Source: Channa striata (lineage: Eukaryota > Chordata > Actinopteri > Anabantiformes > Channidae). Taken from it: 64,000 bases of DNA. Of this stretch, positions 59,210 through 64,000 are shown one piece after another. The number at the start of each line of letters is the position of its first letter. The first letter of the stretch is position 1. The position numbers were made by a program, and so were the translations under genes. The stretch covers positions 310,001 through 374,000 of the forward strand of contig CM065171.1 in assembly GCA_033026295.1 (NCBI GenBank), in the 5' to 3' direction. The notes beneath the pieces are model-generated. The model had not been told where the DNA came from and did no database searches. It saw nothing but the letters and a program-made list of their open reading frames with translations.

Positions 59210-61214
59210 TGACAGAATACCTACTTTCCTCCATATAGTGCTTCTTTTTCTAAATGTTTTAATATTGTTAAATGTTATAATAATACCATTTCCATTATTC
59301 ATGGAACTTTTTTGTATTTAAAAAACACAATAGCAAGTACACGTAAGTGTATGATTGAAATGGGCTCATAAGCTTCTACGTTTGGTGAAGACTTGAAAAT
59401 GTCCAATATTTCTTTTGCTGTACATCAGATCAGGCAAACAAAACAATGGAGGGGTGGCGGTGAGTGACAGTGGGCAATCCAAGTGGCTTGTTGCACAGTG
59501 ACAGTTCAAAGTAAGAGGGGTTTCAAAGTACCATTTCTCTGTCAAGTGTAATGGGAAATAGTCACAGCTTTCCCCATCTCCCATCTACTTTAAATGTGTC
59601 CTTTTTTTTTATTTTACAATATTGTACAGTATTATTTTATTATATATAATTGTTGCAATTTAGAATAACTGGTCAAAAGGTTTATGTAAGTAAATGAAAC
59701 CATGTGTAAATACTAATCAGCAGCCATGGTAAGATGCTGTACGATTACAGTGAATCAATCCAGGTGCAGAGGTGGCACACACGCATGCACACAGTACACA
59801 CATTCCTTCCTCAAATAGAAGAACACAGGCATGTGTAAAAAGGGACTGTGCAAGTAGAATTACTGATTCAACTTCTTTACTCAAGTAAAACTGAAAAAAC
59901 GCTGGCTTTGAAATGTAACTAAAGTAAAAAACTCTAAAGTACTTTCTATCAGCAACAATAAATGCTAACAAATATGAAGGGATAACTTTGCCCGATTTTC
60001 AAACCGGTTTTCAGTGGTTGTTATGGAACTTGAAACTTTATGATCAACACCAATCAGATATTACTAAGCCTTAAAGATTTTTTTTATTTACAATGAATTT
60101 CATAATTTTTAAAAAATGTGTTGAATCATATCAATATTGTCAGCAAAATGACAACCCAAAATACTGCTCCCCCATCTATCGTTGCACATATAAACTGTGC
60201 AACAATAGACATTTCAAACATTTAGTAAGAAAAACTAAAAAGTTACTTTAAAAAAAAAAATACTCAAAGTATAGTCATCTGAAAACTCTATTTAGGTACA
60301 GTGACATCATATTTGTAGTTCATTATGTCCCACTTCTGCCTTGGCAACATCTATCTGTTGGAGGTTTGTGGATTGTGCATGAAAAATTTGGTGAAAACAT
60401 TATCCTTTTAGAAGGATTTCAACACTTTTTGCAAAATTATTACTTTCTATTATAAGATTTATTCAAATCAACAACTTCACTGAATCGGGCAAAAATGTGT
60501 TTTGCAGTTGTGATTGTAGTATTTTGAATAGGAAGGGGTTAGTGTGTCAGGATCCATGGTCATGGTTAAATGAACTGTGAAGCCACAAACACATTTCCTA
60601 GTCCTACAGCCTCACACAAGGACTGTCGTGAGTACAACTGTTTGACAACCTACTTTCATTTTAACTCATGCTTCAGTACATTTGCTGTAAACTTAAACCC
60701 AGTGCACATTAACTAACATTAAGATTAAGTTCATGACAAAATTTTAAAAAATTGTCCTGTTACACAGGTATATCCTTTTATTCATATTCTGTTTTACCTT
60801 TTCTTACAAGACCCCCATAATATAATTTAAACTGTTTTGTATCATATTTGCTGCTAATTAATCCAATTATAATTTTTCATTCACTTCCTCACACACACAG
60901 ATCACTGCACTGTTATTATATACTAGACGTATTATTAATAAAGTGATCATTGTGTTAAGTCAAATCTACCTGCACTATGTACAGACATTTTTATGCCTGT
61001 ATACATGCCCTAGAGAGCCCAAGCTTTTTCAATTAATACAAATTTGGATGTGTGCACACTGTGTGCAACACCAGTCCAGTTCACAGACTGGGTACAGTAA
61101 TGTAATTTTGAAGGCTTAGGAGGGGTCCACAACCTGCCAAGAACCTGAACCTTCAGGCCCTGATGAAACACTTTAGCATCTTGGCATGGCTTTTTGTAAT
61201 TGTTTTCAATTAGG
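59210..61214. other. adamts17 3' UTR candidate and downstream DNA
   Basis: No gene recognised. AATAAA signals on the + strand lie at 59957-59962 and 60937-60942, so the message could end near either; the sequence does not decide. About 59855-60310 has 'actcaagtaaaact' and 'aactaaagtaaaa' motifs like those at 36222, and may be a worn hAT-type repeat. Confidence 0.5.
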
Positions 61215-61500
61215 GAGAATCATTTTGGACAGCATTTCTTGCATTGTGGAGCTCCTGCCAGACTTTCCATAAACAGTGTAAAAAAGGCCAGGAAGCTCCC
61301 ATCATCGCGGCAAAACTCCTGGATGAACTGCTGGTGCTCCCCGTGATCTCCTCCCTTTCTCATTCACCACAGAGATCTCTCTTACTGTGTCCAGTGTTTC
61401 TGAGACCAGTTTCTCAGCCTCAGTCAGATTCAGAGACAGGTACCCTCCCTCTATGTGTATCTGTTCTAAGAAACCTTCTTCAGCATCGCAGTCTGTTTAA
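61215..61500 (-). other. Exon-like minus-strand block, unidentified
   Basis: On the minus strand, codons from about 61488 down to 61312 read FLEQIHIEGG, then LTEAEKLVSETLDTVREISV. A second frame from about 61363 to 61222 reads HQQFIQEFCRDDGSF and LFMESLAGAPQC, ending in TGA. Both look more protein-like than their surroundings, but they are in different frames, so this is either an exon with a frameshift, two exons, a pseudogene, or chance. I do not recognise the protein. Confidence 0.3.
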
Positions 61501-64000
61501 GGCAGGAAGGTGGAGGTTCAAAGTGTGTGTGGTTTTGAGGTGTTTTAGGATACATGACAATGTTAAAGGAATCCCAACAGGAAGTTCTGTTCTGCTACAG
61601 TCTTCAGATCAGTCATTTGTATATTTCTCAAGATTTTTTTTCATGTTTCATGTTCATTATTTACATACTTCTAGTCAGTCTGGAAAAACTCATTCCCACC
61701 TAGTATTTGGTGGTGCCTTAGCAACAGTTAAGACTTGCAGCATACTGGTTTTTCAGGCAGTGTAGTGTGCCTCACATTTTGTAACTTGAAAAGACTTTCT
61801 GTCCAATTAGGGTGTAAGAGTGAAGGCCTCATTTTACTCCTTTAAATGCTCTCCAATAGTGACTTTTATACAATATATGGAAAAGTCCACTAATAGTTAT
61901 TTTTTAAATGATGAAACATTCAATTCTTACTGTCAGCACTGCTAGTAATTATCATTATGTCCTTGTCAACCCTTTTTGGTTATGGGTGTGTATGAAAGTG
62001 TATGTGTCAACACAAAACGCCTCAGTCTTTTCCAGGGGCTTGAATGGTGCTATGGTATGACCTGTTTCACTATTGTGGAATTCAGCTTGTTGTCAATATT
62101 GGTTCTTTTGACACTGTTAATCTTTGTCTTTTTTGTGTGTTGTAGCAATAATACGTAACTATTCATGTACTGTACTTTTTAAGGGTGCACATGCAGTATG
62201 TATTATATGGTGCTGATTTGGAAATCTGAACATGTTTATACAGGGATTTTACCATTTGTCCATTGTTCTGTATAGTCACACAATATTTGTCATCTTTTTC
62301 CAGTATCCATCAGGCTTTTCTGAACAAGGATTGATTGGGGAAGCATCATTTTAATTCAGGTTTACTGTAAGACAATGTGTTTCATGTTGTGACACAAAAA
62401 ATGTGATTTTACATGAAAACTCAAACCTGTATGACCCACTGTTGGCTATGTGGATTTACCATTAAACCAGAATTCAGACTGCTCTCTAATACTTCTTGTT
62501 CTGTTTCTGGAAGAATTCTACTACAAAATGTGGACCTTAAGTTTAAAATGAATCAGAAAAAAGCCAAGTAAGTGTAAATCCAACTCATTAGACATACAGC
62601 CACTGCAGAGATTATATAGACCATTTTACCACCTGCACGTTCTACTGTGTTGTTAATTAATTTACAGTGCATTTAGATTTTCTGTGGCTCCAGTTGTGAG
62701 CAGTCACATTGTTTTTGATTTAATTTTTCTTGAGTTTAGTCTAGAATTTGACTGAAGTCCACATGTGGCAAAATGCTCTGATTGGACATGGTTTAGATAA
62801 GCACAGACCTGGGTATTTCAGGATCCACAATTCCCTTTGGAAGTCAGGACAAAAAAACAAAACATGTAACCCAGGAAACTGTCTGTAGACTTTCAGGTAC
62901 AGTACAGATCAGGGCAAGGGTAAAAATAATTACTGAAGCTTTTACTAGAGTTGGCCATCTAGCTAAATTTAGGACCCCGACAAGAATGGACCTTGGTCAC
63001 GATAGATGAATATGAAACGTCATTTTAACTGTAACACATCTTAGTAACACACCTTCAGTCAGACCTTAGGGAGGTTGGATTATTACTGGGCAATACGCAA
63101 ATAATCCAAGTTACTCTTTGTTACTATTTCACATCTGGTGTGATCTTCTGCTTTTATTTTGACCTTTGTGTTTGAGATGGTGAAACAAATTCAGTTTATG
63201 ATTATGCTTTTTGCTGGTTTTGGGTTCAAAAACAATTTCCACATCAAATGGTTTAAATGATCTTATTTTTCAAATTTTTTTGTAAACTATTTCATAAAAA
63301 ATAGTTTTTTTTAAGAACAAGCTCACAAATCCTGTGGTCTGATGACACAAAATTAAACTCTGCAGGTAGTTTGGCAACAACTAGGTACTGCACATCAGCA
63401 GGTAATACCACCCCCAGTGTTTCCCCTACATGTGTGCAAGCATAACAATGAGAGCCCCACCATGCTTACAGACAGGCAAAAAAATATTTTATATCTAGTG
63501 ATGTTATATTAACAACCATTCCGCTTCTTTTTGAATCACATTCATTTCCTAGGTTAATTCATGCTGGCTGAGGTTTTGTATGTACTGTCTTTTCAAATCA
63601 ATTAATTTTGATTGAAAATTCCAAATATTCTTTAAATATGTTGATTTTGATTACCACAGATCATCTATGTTTCCTTTCATACTGTTTGAGAAAAAAATTG
63701 ACTGAACACTATAATAATAATTTGTTGTAAGTAGTTACTTTAGCAGCTACTTTAGCTAATACTTTTTTATGTTTTAATATATTTTTGCAGCATTTTTGCT
63801 ATTTTGTCACACATACGCATACCTGCCAACAGATAACCTGGCTATTGCCCTGAACTGAATCTGTAACAAAATAAAATAAAACATATTGTTGCGCCAGGCC
63901 CACCGTGGTGGGGTGGGCAGCTAACTAGCAGCTAGCTTGGGTGTTAGCAAGCCAAGCTGACCTCCACCCCAGGTGGTGGGAGATCACTCCTTCCTGTTAC
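61501..64000. other. Downstream DNA, no feature recognised
   Basis: AT-rich sequence with only short random frames. The last 110 bases (about 63890-64000) are GC-richer and may begin another repeat or gene. Confidence 0.5.

Noticed and set aside
61244..61765. A 173-codon + strand gene
   Set aside because: Low-complexity, no recognised domain, and the opposite strand looks more protein-like over its first half.
1..64000. CRISPR arrays, operons, riboswitches or other prokaryotic systems
   Set aside because: The window is spliced eukaryotic DNA; no spaced direct-repeat array or compact gene cluster was seen.

Overview
The window is animal nuclear DNA, almost certainly from a ray-finned (teleost) fish. 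It has AT-rich introns with GT-AG splice sites and a dense load of typical fish transposable elements: Tc1-like transposons with roughly 200-bp inverted repeats, L2-, RTE-, CR1/Rex- and L1-type LINEs, an endogenous retrovirus, and short inverted-repeat elements. I cannot name the species.

The only host gene I can support is the 3' half of an ADAMTS metalloproteinase on the + strand. Eleven coding exons (3322 to 59209) join in one frame without a phase error and give 546 residues plus a stop. They encode the end of the first thrombospondin type-1 (TSP1) repeat, the cysteine-rich domain, the spacer, four further TSP1 repeats and a PLAC domain. The wording matches ADAMTS17 better than its sister ADAMTS19. 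The signal peptide, propeptide, catalytic and disintegrin exons must lie left of the window.

Layout. 1-835: 3' end of an RTE-like LINE. 3322-4536: exons A and B. 4537-24111: a 19.6-kb intron holding a three-level nest. An L1-type LINE (minus strand, about 5200-5447 and 18380-20930) was split by an endogenous retrovirus (minus strand, 5453-18374, with 5-bp target duplication, matching LTRs, tRNA-Leu primer site and polypurine tract). The provirus was itself hit by a Tc1-like transposon (9172-10849), a TA-flanked MITE (12055-12468) and an L2-like LINE (14274-17373). A further L2 fragment lies at 22530-23475. 24112-24232: exon C, followed by an intron with a long + strand L2 copy whose end is inverted (28930-31555) and an RTE fragment. 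34328-38185: exons D and E, with an L2 3' end between them. 38186-47887: exons F to H. 47888-54042: an intron with one CR1/Rex-type LINE inserted inside another, then a decayed Tc1. 54043-59209: exons I to K. 59210-64000: downstream DNA with no confident gene; one exon-like minus-strand block near 61215-61500 deserves a check.

The gene product should be a secreted, matrix-associated, glycosylated protease. The rest of the window is transposon-derived or unassigned intron. I found no new biochemical system. The most notable items are the nested insertion history, the loss of the catalytic reverse transcriptase in the provirus, a Tc1 copy with an inverted duplication of its flank, and inverted L2 copies surrounding exon C.
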